Positions 16,910 through 26,112 of a stretch of DNA of 64,000 nucleotides are shown here, piece after piece. A model generated the notes under the pieces. The model was not told where the DNA came from. It worked only from the letters and a program-made list of their open reading frames with translations, and ran no database searches. Position numbers and translations under genes: made by a program. Position 1 is the first letter of the stretch. Every line of letters starts with the position of its first letter. This stretch comes from Nonlabens sp. YIK11 (GTDB lineage Bacteria; Bacteroidota; Bacteroidia; Flavobacteriales; Flavobacteriaceae), in contig NZ_LBMJ01000001.1 of the NCBI RefSeq assembly GCF_001413925.1, positions 2,148,001 through 2,212,000 on the forward strand. The letters run 5' to 3'.

Positions 16910-18139
16910 TTACTGCAATCGTGTATTTTGAGTCACGTTCCAAAAGCCTATAGAGGCAATCGCACCAATGATCATAAATGCACCGCACATGATAAAAACG
17001 TACTGATGGCCCAACTCGCCAGGCCATCCATCCAAAAAATAACCTATCAAAGGTCCCATAAAAATGTCTGGTGTATAACCCACCAACGAGATTAACCCTA
17101 TAGCGGTGCCTGTCATTATAAGCGGTATGTGACCTTCCTGCAATGCCGCAAAATATAGTGTGCGAAAGGCGTAAACGCCAGTAGCCGTGACGAGAATGGA
17201 AATGATAAACAAGGTTCCCAAACCTTCATCGATGATGCCGCTGGCAAAAAGCGCACAACCCAGTAAGGAAAGGAGAAACCCGATAATCATCATGAGCGAG
17301 GTTTTGGTCTTGTCTGCCAGCAAACCGACGCCAACACCTACAAATGGTCTGATGTAAAGAAGATAGGTCCCAACCTTAGCCGATTCTACCTCGTCATACT
17401 TGAGTACATCGTTAGCATAAAGTGAAAATACATCTGTGATCTTGTAACCTACATAGGCACAAAGGATTATGATCATTAATAACCATACCGCTTTGATCTT
17501 AATGACGGTTTTGAAGTTTGTAATCAATTCCTTCCATTTTGTGACTTGTACTTCTTCCGCACGAGCGGTTGATTTTAAAAATATCGCTACCAGAACACCT
17601 ATCACGGCAATCACGGCAGAGAATGTTAGCACAACGTATTGAAAAGAATCCGCTTGATTTTCAACCGATGTGGCTACCCGATCAACTACAAAAAAGGTAA
17701 ACACAAAGATTCCCAAGGATCCAAATCCAGCAGCGACCAGTCCACGACCACCATCCAACAACCCGAAGGCCAGCCCTTGCCGGTTTTTACCACCAGTAAC
17801 ACGGGTTGCTTTGAGCATGGCAGCCCAAAACAAGAATATGGTAGTGAAACCCCAATAGCCGTAAAGCCATTGCAAGGTCCAGAAATCAGGAATGGTAGCG
17901 AGTACCAAGCCACCAGCAGCCGTAAGAAGTAATGCTACACTAATGAGGTACTTAGGTTGGTATTTATCGGCTATGGAACCTCCAAATAAGTAAGAAAAGA
18001 AAGCGACAACGCCATAGGTTGAAAATAGCGCGCCCAGTTCCACATTAGATAATTGAAAGACTTCCAACACCGTAGGCCGAAATATTCTGGGCAGAACAAA
18101 GGGCAAAATGAAAACTGCTTCACCCGCTAAGATGAGCAA
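16910..18139 (-). CDS. MFS transporter (start codon unclear)
   Basis: A 12-helix major facilitator protein of at least 409 residues with the loop 2-3 motif GGSIADKYQPKY and conserved charged segments. The substrate is not known. The only usable start, TTG 18139, falls inside the first membrane helix. The same frame continues upstream as protein-like sequence (NNQPIFSKTAKWLNILL) to about 18195, yet contains no ATG, GTG or TTG. A rare start such as ATT, or a lost start codon, must be considered. A palindrome copy follows the stop at 16878-16893. Confidence 0.85.
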   Translation of the reverse strand: MLILAGEAVFILPFVLPRIFRPTVLEVFQLSNVELGALFSTYGVVAFFSYLFGGSIADKYQPKYLISVALLLTAAGGLVLATIPDFWTLQWLYGYWGFTTIFLFWAAMLKATRVTGGKNRQGLAFGLLDGGRGLVAAGFGSLGIFVFTFFVVDRVATSVENQADSFQYVVLTFSAVIAVIGVLVAIFLKSTARAEEVQVTKWKELITNFKTVIKIKAVWLLMIIILCAYVGYKITDVFSLYANDVLKYDEVESAKVGTYLLYIRPFVGVGVGLLADKTKTSLMMIIGFLLSLLGCALFASGIIDEGLGTLFIISILVTATGVYAFRTLYFAALQEGHIPLIMTGTAIGLISLVGYTPDIFMGPLIGYFLDGWPGELGHQYVFIMCGAFMIIGAIASIGFWNVTQNTRLQ

Positions 18140-18245
18140 TAGAATGTTGAGCCATTTTGCGGTCTTGGAAAAAATAGGTTGGTTATTTAGTCGATCTGGT
18201 ACAAGATCAGCAAAAAATAATTAAAGAACCTAGGAAAGATATGTT

Positions 18246-18569
18246 TTAGCCACCAACTCTTTTGACTTTAAAGCCTTTCTCCTTAAGAATATCCATGATA
18301 CGATCACGGTAATCACCTTGAACGATGATGGTGTCGTTTTTAAAACTGCCGCCGACTCCTAAAGTGGTTTTGATGTCTTTGGCGAGTATTTTAAAATCCT
18401 CTGTCGCACCAGTATATCCCGCAATAATAGTATTGACTTTTCCTTTGCGCTTTTCAAAACGACATTCTAAAGGCTCATCCTGCAACCAAACGTCGCTTTG
18501 TTCTTCTTGCGCTTCTTCTTGTACTTCGTACTCTGGAAATAGATTTTTAAGTTGGTCTTTTAGGTCCAT
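18246..18569 (-). CDS. SUI1/eIF1-family translation initiation factor (YciH-like)
   Basis: A 107-residue protein with an acidic N-terminal third and a C-terminal SUI1 domain: LECRFEKRKGKVNTII, then LAKDIKTTLGVGGSFKNDTIIVQGDYRDRIMDILKEKGFKVKRVGG in shortened form as the hallmark (GVGGSFK and VQGDYRD). Bacterial members resemble eIF1 and may monitor start-site selection; their role is not settled. It lies 9 bp after the MscS gene on the same strand and may be co-transcribed with it. Confidence 0.93.
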   Translation of the reverse strand: MDLKDQLKNLFPEYEVQEEAQEEQSDVWLQDEPLECRFEKRKGKVNTIIAGYTGATEDFKILAKDIKTTLGVGGSFKNDTIIVQGDYRDRIMDILKEKGFKVKRVGG

Positions 18570-18578
18570 GGTGGTAAA

Positions 18579-19136
18579 TTATCTTGCGGTAGGATCTGTT
18601 TCTTCGTGTTTATCGATATCAAATATAGATTCTTCACGATTATATAGAATACTGACCCCTTTTTGCAATAGTAAATTGTTGGGATAGGTGATGAGCTCGC
18701 CTTCTGCCGTTCTCAAAATGGTGTAAAATCCTTTAATGTCTTCAATCACTGCCGTTACTGGTAAATCTTTATCGTGAATACGTACTCGATCACCAATTTT
18801 ATAGGGAAAGGTGAAGTAGAGTATAAAGCTAGCCGTGACATTGCTTAAGATGCTCCAGTTCGCAAATAAAGCGACACCTACTACGGCAAAGGTAGATCCT
18901 AGTGCAACCAAAAATCCATCTCTTTTTAGGCTCCAAACAAGAATGACAGCAATCACTGCCATGGTCCAGATGACATAGCCTACATAACGATTGAGGTACT
19001 GTTTGCGCAATTTGGAGCGCTCTACCTTTTTACTGAGCTTACCAGCACTCCAAATGATACTCCTATGAATTAAAAAAGCTATTATGAGAATGATGAGCGT
19101 CGGAATGACCTCTGGTTGATTTAAAAATGTTTTCAT
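18579..19136 (-). CDS. Small MscS-family mechanosensitive channel
   Basis: A 185-residue membrane protein with three hydrophobic segments and a short beta domain. The pore-helix region has GVALFANWSILSNVTASFIL, followed by FPYKIGDRVRIHD and GFYTILRTAEGELITYPNNLLLQKGV, the pattern of the MscS core. It lacks the large C-terminal cage of E. coli MscS. It overlaps the upstream lipoprotein gene by 4 bp, so the two are coupled. Confidence 0.87.
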   Translation of the reverse strand: MKTFLNQPEVIPTLIILIIAFLIHRSIIWSAGKLSKKVERSKLRKQYLNRYVGYVIWTMAVIAVILVWSLKRDGFLVALGSTFAVVGVALFANWSILSNVTASFILYFTFPYKIGDRVRIHDKDLPVTAVIEDIKGFYTILRTAEGELITYPNNLLLQKGVSILYNREESIFDIDKHEETDPTAR

Positions 19137-20053
19137 AAACCTAGACTATCTCTTAATACAGAGTATTGATTACTATTTTGATTCCAGTAAGGCGTTCTTA
19201 TGGTTTTTTTCAACGTCGCGGTCGTTGTAGCTATGTTTCCGCGATCTGGATATTCTTCACTCCATGAAAGAATTTGAAAAGGACTCGAGCTTTCAAGAGT
19301 GTATGAAACCTTTCTTCCATTTTCATACTCAACCGAATACATGAATTGATCGTCTTGTTTTTCTAAAGTTGCAGTTGCATTAAGGACTTCCGTGGGATTG
19401 TGGGTAAGCCGTAAATATTCCGTTGAAGGAATGATTTTGATGTTACCCGTAGGCATCAACTCAGGATCAACGCGCAACTGATTGGGAATTTGATTTTCCA
19501 GCATGGCATTATCGATTGCAAATTCTTTATTACCTTCCTTTTGAAAATAACTAAAGAGGACACATTCATACTTATCGTTCCTATTGTTAAGTTGCATGTA
19601 GGTATGACCGCACCATTCTTGAATAGAGGTCGCTACTTTAATTGCGTTTCCTTCTAGGTCCAATGGTAAGAACGTACTACTCATGATTTTATAAGGATAT
19701 ATTCCCGTATAAAAATCTCTAGTGGCATTAAGCTTTAATACAGATCTATTGGATTCTTGTTCTTGATCAGCTTTTACTTGATCGTTGGGATCAAAAGGTT
19801 CTGTAACAAATATGAGAACCGCATGACCGTCTCTTATCTCGCCATAGCGACTTTGTTTCAGTTCATAATTACTAATCTCTGCCACACCAGCATACCAGTA
19901 ATCTTTAAACTCGGGACTCAAATTTCTTTTAGGAGCTTCATTTACCACTGCAGCTGATAGCTCATTATTAGCTACTGGTGATTCTGTATCAGAGTTAGGT
20001 GCATTGCAGGAAACAAAAAGTAATAGAGATAGAAAAAATGGAATCGTCTTCAT
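19133..20053 (-). CDS. Lipoprotein of unknown function
   Basis: A 306-residue protein with a lipoprotein signal peptide (LLFVSC lipobox, cysteine at residue 16) and a low-complexity linker. The mature part starts with FKDYWYAGVAEISNYELKQSRYGEIRDGHAVL and is rich in beta strands. The same family occurs widely in Bacteroidota, often with misleading names, and I do not recognise a function. It is the first gene of a minus-strand unit with the MscS channel and SUI1 genes, behind a TATCTTTG box. Confidence 0.75.
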   Translation of the reverse strand: MKTIPFFLSLLLFVSCNAPNSDTESPVANNELSAAVVNEAPKRNLSPEFKDYWYAGVAEISNYELKQSRYGEIRDGHAVLIFVTEPFDPNDQVKADQEQESNRSVLKLNATRDFYTGIYPYKIMSSTFLPLDLEGNAIKVATSIQEWCGHTYMQLNNRNDKYECVLFSYFQKEGNKEFAIDNAMLENQIPNQLRVDPELMPTGNIKIIPSTEYLRLTHNPTEVLNATATLEKQDDQFMYSVEYENGRKVSYTLESSSPFQILSWSEEYPDRGNIATTTATLKKTIRTPYWNQNSNQYSVLRDSLGL

Positions 20054-20068
20054 AGCTCAATTTTGGTG

Positions 20069-20076
20069 CAAAGATA
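20069..20076 (-). promoter_or_regulatory. -7 box for the lipoprotein/MscS/SUI1 unit
   Basis: CAAAGATA on plus is TATCTTTG on minus, 15 nt before the ATG at 20053. Confidence 0.5.
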
Positions 20077-20216
20077 GGAATACTCAATGGCGCCGCTATT
20101 TTATAATTAAGAGGCTTGTTTCATTTTAATGGTTTTTAACGATTGCTAGTTAAACATAGTTAATCTTTGAAATGTGATCGCGCAACCCATTTAATTTCGT
20201 CGCAAAATCTAAACCA

Positions 20217-20699
20217 ATGAAAAAATATATCCTTTTAAGTGCCATTGCAGCACTTCTATTAGTAGGTTGTGGCGGTACACAAAATGCAATCAAACAAACC
20301 GAAAGAACCGTACGTGGGAACTGGGTCATTGACTCTGTAACCTATACAGGTAATGGTCAATTTGAATCTACTTTGCTTCAAGATGTAAGCGCTCAATGTT
20401 TTGAGGGTAGCCAGTGGTATTTTGTCGCTAACAACAACCGTGGTAGCTATAAAATTGAATCTCCAGAATGTAATACAGGAACGAGAAACTTCATATGGGT
20501 GATTCCTGGATCTGAAGATATTATTGAAGGTGATCTATTGTTGAAGCCTACGGGTGACAACTATAAAAGCGAGACAGATGCTGGATTTAGATTAAATGTC
20601 AACAACCTAACAGAAACTAGCATGACCTGGAGCCAAAGCGTTCTTGTCAACGGAAAGACGGTAAAAGTCAACATGAACTTTAGAAAGCTAGCAGACTAA
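20217..20699 (+). CDS. Lipocalin-like lipoprotein
   Basis: A 160-residue protein with a clear lipoprotein signal (LLLVGCGG, cysteine at residue 18) and a mature domain beginning RGNWVIDSVTY, the usual opening of Bacteroidota lipocalin-like domains. Two further cysteines (SAQCFEGS and SPECNTG) could form a disulfide. It precedes an OmpA-like lipoprotein gene by 41 bp on the same strand, so an envelope role is likely. Its ligand is unknown. Confidence 0.82.
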   Translation: MKKYILLSAIAALLLVGCGGTQNAIKQTERTVRGNWVIDSVTYTGNGQFESTLLQDVSAQCFEGSQWYFVANNNRGSYKIESPECNTGTRNFIWVIPGSEDIIEGDLLLKPTGDNYKSETDAGFRLNVNNLTETSMTWSQSVLVNGKTVKVNMNFRKLAD

Positions 20700-20740
20700 G
20701 CATTATCCCTAATAATAATCACAAACATTAAACTGAATTT

Positions 20741-21427
20741 ATGAAAACTAGAATTTTAAGTATAGCGACAGCATTATTATTAATCGTAAGCTGTCAATCC
20801 CTTCAAAACACTAATAAGCAACAACGTGGTACTGCCATTGGTGCTGCTGGTGGTGCCATCCTAGGTGCCATTATAGGTAATAACGTAGGTGACGGTAATA
20901 ATCAAACTGAAGGTGCTGTGATAGGTGCCGTAGTTGGTGGTGTTGCTGGTAACGTAATAGGACGTAAGATGGATAAACAAGCGCAGGAGATTTCTCAAGA
21001 AATCCCTGGAGCGCAAGTAGAGCGTGTAGGTGAAGGTATCGTTGTAACTTTTGATGAAGGTAGCGGTGTACGTTTTGCCACAAATCAAGCAACATTAAAC
21101 GCATCTTCAAAAGCTACTTTGGATAAATTGGTCAACGTAATGAATGACTATCCAGGTACAGAAATTTTGGTTTCTGGTCATACAGATAGCCAAGGTGAAG
21201 CCGCATATAACATGGATCTTTCAAAGAGAAGAGCTTTTGCAGTTCGTGATTATCTAGTAGCAGATGGTATCGCTTCCAGTCGTATGGCTGTAACTTACTC
21301 TGGTGAAACTAATCCTGTTGCCACTAATGATACTGCCGAAGGTCGTGCACAAAACCGTCGTGTAGAAATAGGTATTGTCGCTGGTGAAGAAATGCGCCGC
21401 GATGCAGAACAAGAAGTGAAAGGATAA
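20741..21427 (+). CDS. OmpA-family lipoprotein with glycine zipper
   Basis: A 228-residue protein with lipobox LLLIVSC, a glycine-zipper region at residues about 28-75 (GAAGGAILGAIIGNN and GAVIGAVVGGVAGNVIG) and a C-terminal OmpA peptidoglycan-binding domain: LVSGHTDSQGEAAYNMDLSKRRA with AEGRAQNRRVEI. It should tether the outer membrane to peptidoglycan. It follows the lipocalin-like gene and is closed by a terminator. Confidence 0.93.
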   Translation: MKTRILSIATALLLIVSCQSLQNTNKQQRGTAIGAAGGAILGAIIGNNVGDGNNQTEGAVIGAVVGGVAGNVIGRKMDKQAQEISQEIPGAQVERVGEGIVVTFDEGSGVRFATNQATLNASSKATLDKLVNVMNDYPGTEILVSGHTDSQGEAAYNMDLSKRRAFAVRDYLVADGIASSRMAVTYSGETNPVATNDTAEGRAQNRRVEIGIVAGEEMRRDAEQEVKG

Positions 21428-21449
21428 GAAACAGCTTTCATTTTTGAAT

Positions 21450-21481
21450 AACCGCTTTGCTTATCGCAAGGCGGTTTTTTT
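21450..21481 (+). terminator. Terminator after the OmpA-like gene
   Basis: AACCGCTTTGC and GCAAGGCGGTT pair around a short loop with one wobble and are followed by a T-run. Confidence 0.9.
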
Positions 21482-21549
21482 ATGACTTAATTTAGAGGTT
21501 GGTCAGCGCATCTGCAATACTTTAGTAGAAGTCATTAATACCAGACCAA

Positions 21550-21942
21550 ATGGAATACACAGCACTAGAAGTCTTTGAGATCATTCTCAAATTAGGAATA
21601 GGCCTAAGCATATTAAATGTATGGCTTATCAATAGAAAAAAAGCAACTCCATGGCGAGCAAAAGACGCCAGCAGCATGAAGGAAGAATTTGCCGTTTACG
21701 GCCTTTCTAAAAACATGATGATCATCGTTGGAACCTTGAAATGCTTCTTTGCCGTCTTATTGCTCATTTCTATTTTCTATCCGTCAAATGCATTTCCCAG
21801 TATAGAATGGATAGGAGCAGCAGGTATTGCCTTGCTTATGGCAGGCGCGATCTCCATGCACTTTAAAGTAGGTGATCCACCTAAAAAATCATTGCCAGCG
21901 GCGATATTTCTTATACTATCGATACTTATCATCTTTATCTAG
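21550..21942 (+). CDS. DoxX-like four-helix membrane protein
   Basis: A 130-residue protein with about four hydrophobic helices, a basic loop after the first helix (NRKKATPWRAKDASS) and a second loop KEEFAVYGLSKN. The helix pattern resembles DoxX/DoxD-like proteins, small membrane proteins sometimes tied to quinone or thiosulfate metabolism. It ends tail-to-tail with a similar small membrane protein on the other strand, overlapping it by 4 bp. Confidence 0.65.
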   Translation: MEYTALEVFEIILKLGIGLSILNVWLINRKKATPWRAKDASSMKEEFAVYGLSKNMMIIVGTLKCFFAVLLLISIFYPSNAFPSIEWIGAAGIALLMAGAISMHFKVGDPPKKSLPAAIFLILSILIIFI

Positions 21943-22286
21943 ATGATCAACCATAGCTTATAGGCGATAATGCCATTGAGCACCATAAAAATAAATGCGG
22001 GCGAGGAATCATAAATAGAATCCTTGATCCGCATTCTTATTATAAATCCTAGGAACATGAGAAGCGACAATCCTGCGGCAGCAACGGTAGCAATCGTGAG
22101 GTTGTAGCTGTAGATTAAAAGGCCTATGGCGCCAGCAACTTGAAACACACCTGTGATTTGACGTTGTAGGGTTGAGAGGCCAAATCTTGTAAACTCCATC
22201 TTCATTCTCGGAGTAACCAAACAAGTGACTCCAAAAAACAGAAATGCAATACCGCTAAAGTAGATCAACAAACTGAGTACGGACAT
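21939..22286 (-). CDS. Small four-helix membrane protein (DoxX-like)
   Basis: A 115-residue protein with four hydrophobic segments and the loop RMKMEFTRFGLSTLQRQITGVFQVAGAIGLL, typical of the DoxX-like superfamily. No enzymatic motif is visible. It faces the DoxX-like gene at 21550 and overlaps its end by 4 bp; the two share helix layout but are not obvious duplicates. Confidence 0.65.
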   Translation of the reverse strand: MSVLSLLIYFSGIAFLFFGVTCLVTPRMKMEFTRFGLSTLQRQITGVFQVAGAIGLLIYSYNLTIATVAAAGLSLLMFLGFIIRMRIKDSIYDSSPAFIFMVLNGIIAYKLWLII

Positions 22287-22306
22287 AGGTTGCTTTTGAG
22301 GGTTAT

Positions 22307-22322
22307 CGCTTTCGCGAAAGCG
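22307..22322. repeat. Palindrome copy 4, exact
   Basis: Intergenic, upstream of the divergent DoxX-like and alcohol dehydrogenase genes. Confidence 0.98.
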
Positions 22323-22451
22323 AAATTCCTGTTAAACTTAAACTAATCCGCCATAGTCGCTTCGTTTCCCGTAATCTTTAACGACAACTTAACCGATTGC
22401 TCTACCACTGAATGTTACTTTTAAAATTATTGCTAACTATAAAACGAAAAA

Positions 22452-23504
22452 ATGAGTACAAAGATAAAAGCTTACGGCGCACAGGATTCAAAAGCAGATT
22501 TGAAAGAGATGACGATTGAACGTCGTGATTTGAATTCCAATGACGTCAAAATAGATATCCTATATTGTGGTGTGTGTCATAGTGACATCCATACCGTAAG
22601 AAACGATTGGGGAAATGCAAAGTATCCATCGGTTCCAGGACATGAAATCATTGGTAAAGTAGTAGAAGTAGGTTCTGATGTTTCCAACTTTAAAGAAGGT
22701 GACCTAGTAGGCGTAGGCTGTATGGTAGATTCTTGTTTAAGTTGTAGCGCTTGTGAAGAAGACCTTGAACAATTTTGTGAAGAAGGAATGGTGGGAACCT
22801 ATAATGGTAAGGACAAGCATTTAGGCGGTCATACCTATGGTGGGTATTCTACAAGTGTTACCGTGAGAGAACATTTTGTTTTAAAAATACCTACTAATCT
22901 GGATACTAAAGCCGTGGCGCCACTTTTATGTGCTGGAATTACTACATTCTCTCCGCTTAATCATTGGAACATCAAGGAAGGTGATAAGGTAGGTGTTGTA
23001 GGATTAGGTGGTTTAGGCCACATGGGAATCAAATTTGCCGCCGCTATGGGCGCAGAAACAATCATGATTACCACATCACCAGAAAAAGCAGAAGATGCCA
23101 AAAGACTAGGAGCGGATGGTGTATTGATTTCTAAGGATGAAGATGCCATGAAAAAACACCGTGGATCTTTTGACTTCATCTTGAATACCGTTCCCGTGAA
23201 ACATGATGTCAATCCTTATCTACAATTACTTAAAAGAGACTCTACGATGGTTATGGTGGGCGCTATCGAACCGTTAGAACCAATGAATGGTGGTAATATC
23301 ATCATGGGTCGCAAGAGTATTGCTGGATCTCTAATAGGTGGTATCAAGGAAACTCAAGAAATGCTTGATTTTTGTGGTGAGAATGACATTGTTTGTGATG
23401 TAGAAATGATCAACATGGATGAAATCAACACAGCTTTTGACCGTGTGACAGATGGTGATGTGAAGTATCGTTTTGTTATCGATATGCAGTCATTAAAGAA
23501 CTAA
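22452..23504 (+). CDS. Zinc-dependent NAD(P) alcohol dehydrogenase
   Basis: A 350-residue medium-chain dehydrogenase of the cinnamyl-alcohol/YahK type. Catalytic zinc ligands are in CGVCHSDIH and PGHEIIG. The structural zinc is bound by cysteines of CMVDSCLSCSACEEDLEQFC, and the nucleotide-binding motif is GLGGLGHMGIKFA. It probably interconverts aldehydes and alcohols with NADPH. It is a single gene bounded by a palindrome-containing gap upstream and a terminator downstream. Confidence 0.93.
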   Translation: MSTKIKAYGAQDSKADLKEMTIERRDLNSNDVKIDILYCGVCHSDIHTVRNDWGNAKYPSVPGHEIIGKVVEVGSDVSNFKEGDLVGVGCMVDSCLSCSACEEDLEQFCEEGMVGTYNGKDKHLGGHTYGGYSTSVTVREHFVLKIPTNLDTKAVAPLLCAGITTFSPLNHWNIKEGDKVGVVGLGGLGHMGIKFAAAMGAETIMITTSPEKAEDAKRLGADGVLISKDEDAMKKHRGSFDFILNTVPVKHDVNPYLQLLKRDSTMVMVGAIEPLEPMNGGNIIMGRKSIAGSLIGGIKETQEMLDFCGENDIVCDVEMINMDEINTAFDRVTDGDVKYRFVIDMQSLKN

Positions 23505-23526
23505 TTGTAATAATTTAATTTTTTAA

Positions 23527-23561
23527 AATCGGGTACTGCTCTTTATGTACAGTACCCGATT
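23527..23561 (+). terminator. Terminator after the alcohol dehydrogenase
   Basis: AATCGGGTACTG (23527-23538) and CAGTACCCGATT (23550-23561) are a perfect 12-bp stem. Its span excludes the upstream ATG at 23545 as the start of the next gene. Confidence 0.85.
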
Positions 23562-23574
23562 TCACTATTTACAA

Positions 23575-24594
23575 ATGATGAGATATTTTTCAATTTTTAT
23601 ATTGCTTGTCGGCTTTTTGATCAATGCCCAGGACAGCAAGACCAGTGCCTTTAAAGAGTATTATCCCATATCCGTACGACCTGAGTTATCACTTGGATTG
23701 GGAAATAATCCTTATGAACAGATACTTCTGGAAGCCAAGCCAACCGTGTATTATGGAATCTACAACGATTTACGATCTGCGTTAAATAAGGATACGATTA
23801 CAAATGGTGATGCTATTTATTTAGCTTTTCAACCAGAGTTTAGAATCTACAATGAAGAATCTAAACCGGTAAAGACACCTAGCTATAAATTATTGATAGG
23901 CTGGCAAAAAATTATCAAAACAGATAACGACAACTTTCTGACTGCGGCCATTGAAACAGGTCACTACAGTAATGGGCAATCTCGCAGCGCTTTTAGTACA
24001 GAATTTGAAGACAATTCTGAAGAAAGTAGAGCGCTCTATGATACGTTTACAGACGATACAGATCTTGCCGCATTACTCAATAGACAGACCGGTAATTTTT
24101 CAACCAATCTCACTCGAGTAAGTTTTAATTATAGACTAAATACGTTTGATGCTCAAAACGTACCAGAGCAAATACACTCCATCACGGCTACATATCAGTT
24201 ATACCACAATAAATTCTTGGGAGTCGCTGATTTTGGAGGTTACAATCCAGAGGATATTGATATTTATGGTAGACACAGGATAGAGTTGGGCTATGAGTAT
24301 ACCGGTTATTTCAAAGACATTAGATATGTGTTGAGCGAACAGGCGATGTACCATTTCGGTTCGCATCCATCCAGTGCACCTTTTAGATCAGAATCCAGAT
24401 TTATGATCTATCCGTTTAGTAATGACTTTGGTTTTATGGCTCAGTTATCTGTAGGTCGTGACGATTACAATTATCGTTTTCTAGATGATTATACTAGATT
24501 TTCTGTAGGTATTACTTGGGATTGGTTCACACCGTTTGTCATCAAACCGACGAAGCAGCAAATGCCTGATCAACCCGAATTAAAGCAAGGATAA
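23575..24594 (+). CDS. Outer-membrane phospholipase A-like protein
   Basis: A 340-residue exported beta-barrel protein. After a signal peptide (FLINAQ), the motif ETGHYSNGQSRSAFS places H130, S132 and N133 like the HxSNG active site of OMPLA/PldA. The C-terminal strands (FGFMAQLSVGRDDYNYRFL, then FSVGITWDWF) resemble the OMPLA barrel end. OMPLA hydrolyses outer-membrane phospholipids as a calcium-dependent dimer. The catalytic asparagine normally lies about 12 residues after the serine, and I cannot confirm it here. ATG 23575 or 23578 is preferred because the earlier ATG lies within the terminator stem region. Confidence 0.62.
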   Translation: MMRYFSIFILLVGFLINAQDSKTSAFKEYYPISVRPELSLGLGNNPYEQILLEAKPTVYYGIYNDLRSALNKDTITNGDAIYLAFQPEFRIYNEESKPVKTPSYKLLIGWQKIIKTDNDNFLTAAIETGHYSNGQSRSAFSTEFEDNSEESRALYDTFTDDTDLAALLNRQTGNFSTNLTRVSFNYRLNTFDAQNVPEQIHSITATYQLYHNKFLGVADFGGYNPEDIDIYGRHRIELGYEYTGYFKDIRYVLSEQAMYHFGSHPSSAPFRSESRFMIYPFSNDFGFMAQLSVGRDDYNYRFLDDYTRFSVGITWDWFTPFVIKPTKQQMPDQPELKQG

Positions 24595-24600
24595 GTTAAG

Positions 24601-25821
24601 TTAGGAGTTAAGATTAGGGAACTTAGGTAGAAATATGGTAATGTTTGTTCCTTTGCCCACTTCAGACTGGATGTCAAACGTACCATCTAGATGGTTCAAT
24701 AGTCTTTTTGCTGTAGCGAGACCTATTCCAGTTCCTTTATTACCGTGTCGATCTTCATCATCTGCGGTATAGAACAGATTGAATACATGGTCAATTTTAT
24801 CTTCTGGGATACCACGACCGTTATCCGATACAGATATACTGTAATAATCTTCATGATCAAATAGGTCTAAAGAAACTCTAGTCGTTTTCTTGTCACCATA
24901 TTTAATGCTGTTGTTTACAAAATTGAGCAGTATTTGATGCAACGCAGCTTTACTTGATCTAATGATTGTAGGTTCTGCTGGAGAATAAGAAATTTTAACC
25001 GATGGATCTTTGCCCGTCATGGCGATAATGTCCTCTACTAACTCTTTAAAATTAACATTATCCAATTCATCAGATACAAGTTCGTCACTTTGATAGAATA
25101 GGAGCATCCCATCGATATATCGGCTCAAGTTAAATCCTGCTTCTTCAAGCAATTTGAGGTACTCCATGGAATCTTTTGAAAACTTGTCTTTATTGTCTGC
25201 GGCAAGCAATTGAGAAATCATCGATATATGCGACAGCGGTGTTTTCAAATCATGCGTGACAATACCTGCAAAGTCTTTTAGTTCCTGATTTTTTACTTTA
25301 AGCTCGTCTTGTATTCTTTCTAATTCAAAGTTTTTAAGTCTTTCCTCAAATAATAAGGTAACATGCTTTGCCATGCTTTTTAGAGACTCCATTTGAGTTT
25401 TATTCAGTTCTCTAGGCTTGCCGTCAAAAACACAAAGAGTTCCCAGCTTAAAGCCTTCTTTGTCAATGAGTGGTACACCGGCATAAAACACCGTATTTTC
25501 CTCTTCAATAGAAGGATTTCCTATAAATCGTTCATCTTCACGCGCATCATTGACCACCATAATGTCATCATCGCTTATAATGGTATGTGAGCAAAAGGAC
25601 AGATCTCTAGGAGCTTCTGACAAATCAACTCCATGTCTGGATTTGAAGAAATTCCTGTCGTTATCCAATAAAGATATCAGGGCAATTGGTGTATCACAGA
25701 TGGACGCAATGATTCTTGTGATATCGTCATAGCTATCTTCTGGCAAGCTATCTAGAATCTTATACTTTTCTAGCGCTTGCTGTCTCAATTTTTCGTTAGA
25801 AGGTCTTGGAGCAGTCTTCAT
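24601..25821 (-). CDS. GAF-domain sensor histidine kinase
   Basis: A 406-residue cytoplasmic kinase: N-terminal GAF domain (residues about 25-160, with SFCSHTIISDDDIMVV and FYAGVPLIDKEGFKLGTLCVFD), a short coiled coil, the H-box FAGIVTHDLKTPLSHI, N-box NFVNNSIKYGD, G1 DNGRGIPED and G2 GNKGTGIGLA. There is no transmembrane segment and no response regulator beside it. The signal for the GAF domain is unknown. It lies tail-to-tail with the OMPLA-like gene with only 6 bp between. Confidence 0.93.
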   Translation of the reverse strand: MKTAPRPSNEKLRQQALEKYKILDSLPEDSYDDITRIIASICDTPIALISLLDNDRNFFKSRHGVDLSEAPRDLSFCSHTIISDDDIMVVNDAREDERFIGNPSIEEENTVFYAGVPLIDKEGFKLGTLCVFDGKPRELNKTQMESLKSMAKHVTLLFEERLKNFELERIQDELKVKNQELKDFAGIVTHDLKTPLSHISMISQLLAADNKDKFSKDSMEYLKLLEEAGFNLSRYIDGMLLFYQSDELVSDELDNVNFKELVEDIIAMTGKDPSVKISYSPAEPTIIRSSKAALHQILLNFVNNSIKYGDKKTTRVSLDLFDHEDYYSISVSDNGRGIPEDKIDHVFNLFYTADDEDRHGNKGTGIGLATAKRLLNHLDGTFDIQSEVGKGTNITIFLPKFPNLNS

Positions 25822-26112
25822 AAGTTTTTTAAATGGAAGCTATCTATTGTTTTGATGTTGTCTTCAACCCATTAAGGCCGCGCAACTTACAAAGAATCAT
25901 TTGGAAAGCATCATATACTAACATTTCCTATAGTTTTTTTAAGAAATTGGAATCTTTTAAACGAGGTTAAACAAACCCTTCACACGAAGCAGGATTTCGT
26001 TTTAACAATTGAGGGAATCTTCCCTAAGCTATCGCTAAACCTAAGCCAATTGGATTTTTATAAACAAGATTATCTGCATTATGATCTTATATTTCCCAAA
26101 AATGCAAGGATT

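Noticed and set aside
22365..22420. Minus-strand TTCAGTGGTAGAGC, resembling a tRNA D-arm
   Set aside because: No matching D-stem, anticodon stem or T-loop (GGTTCGAATCC) follows, so it is not a tRNA; at most a degenerate fragment.
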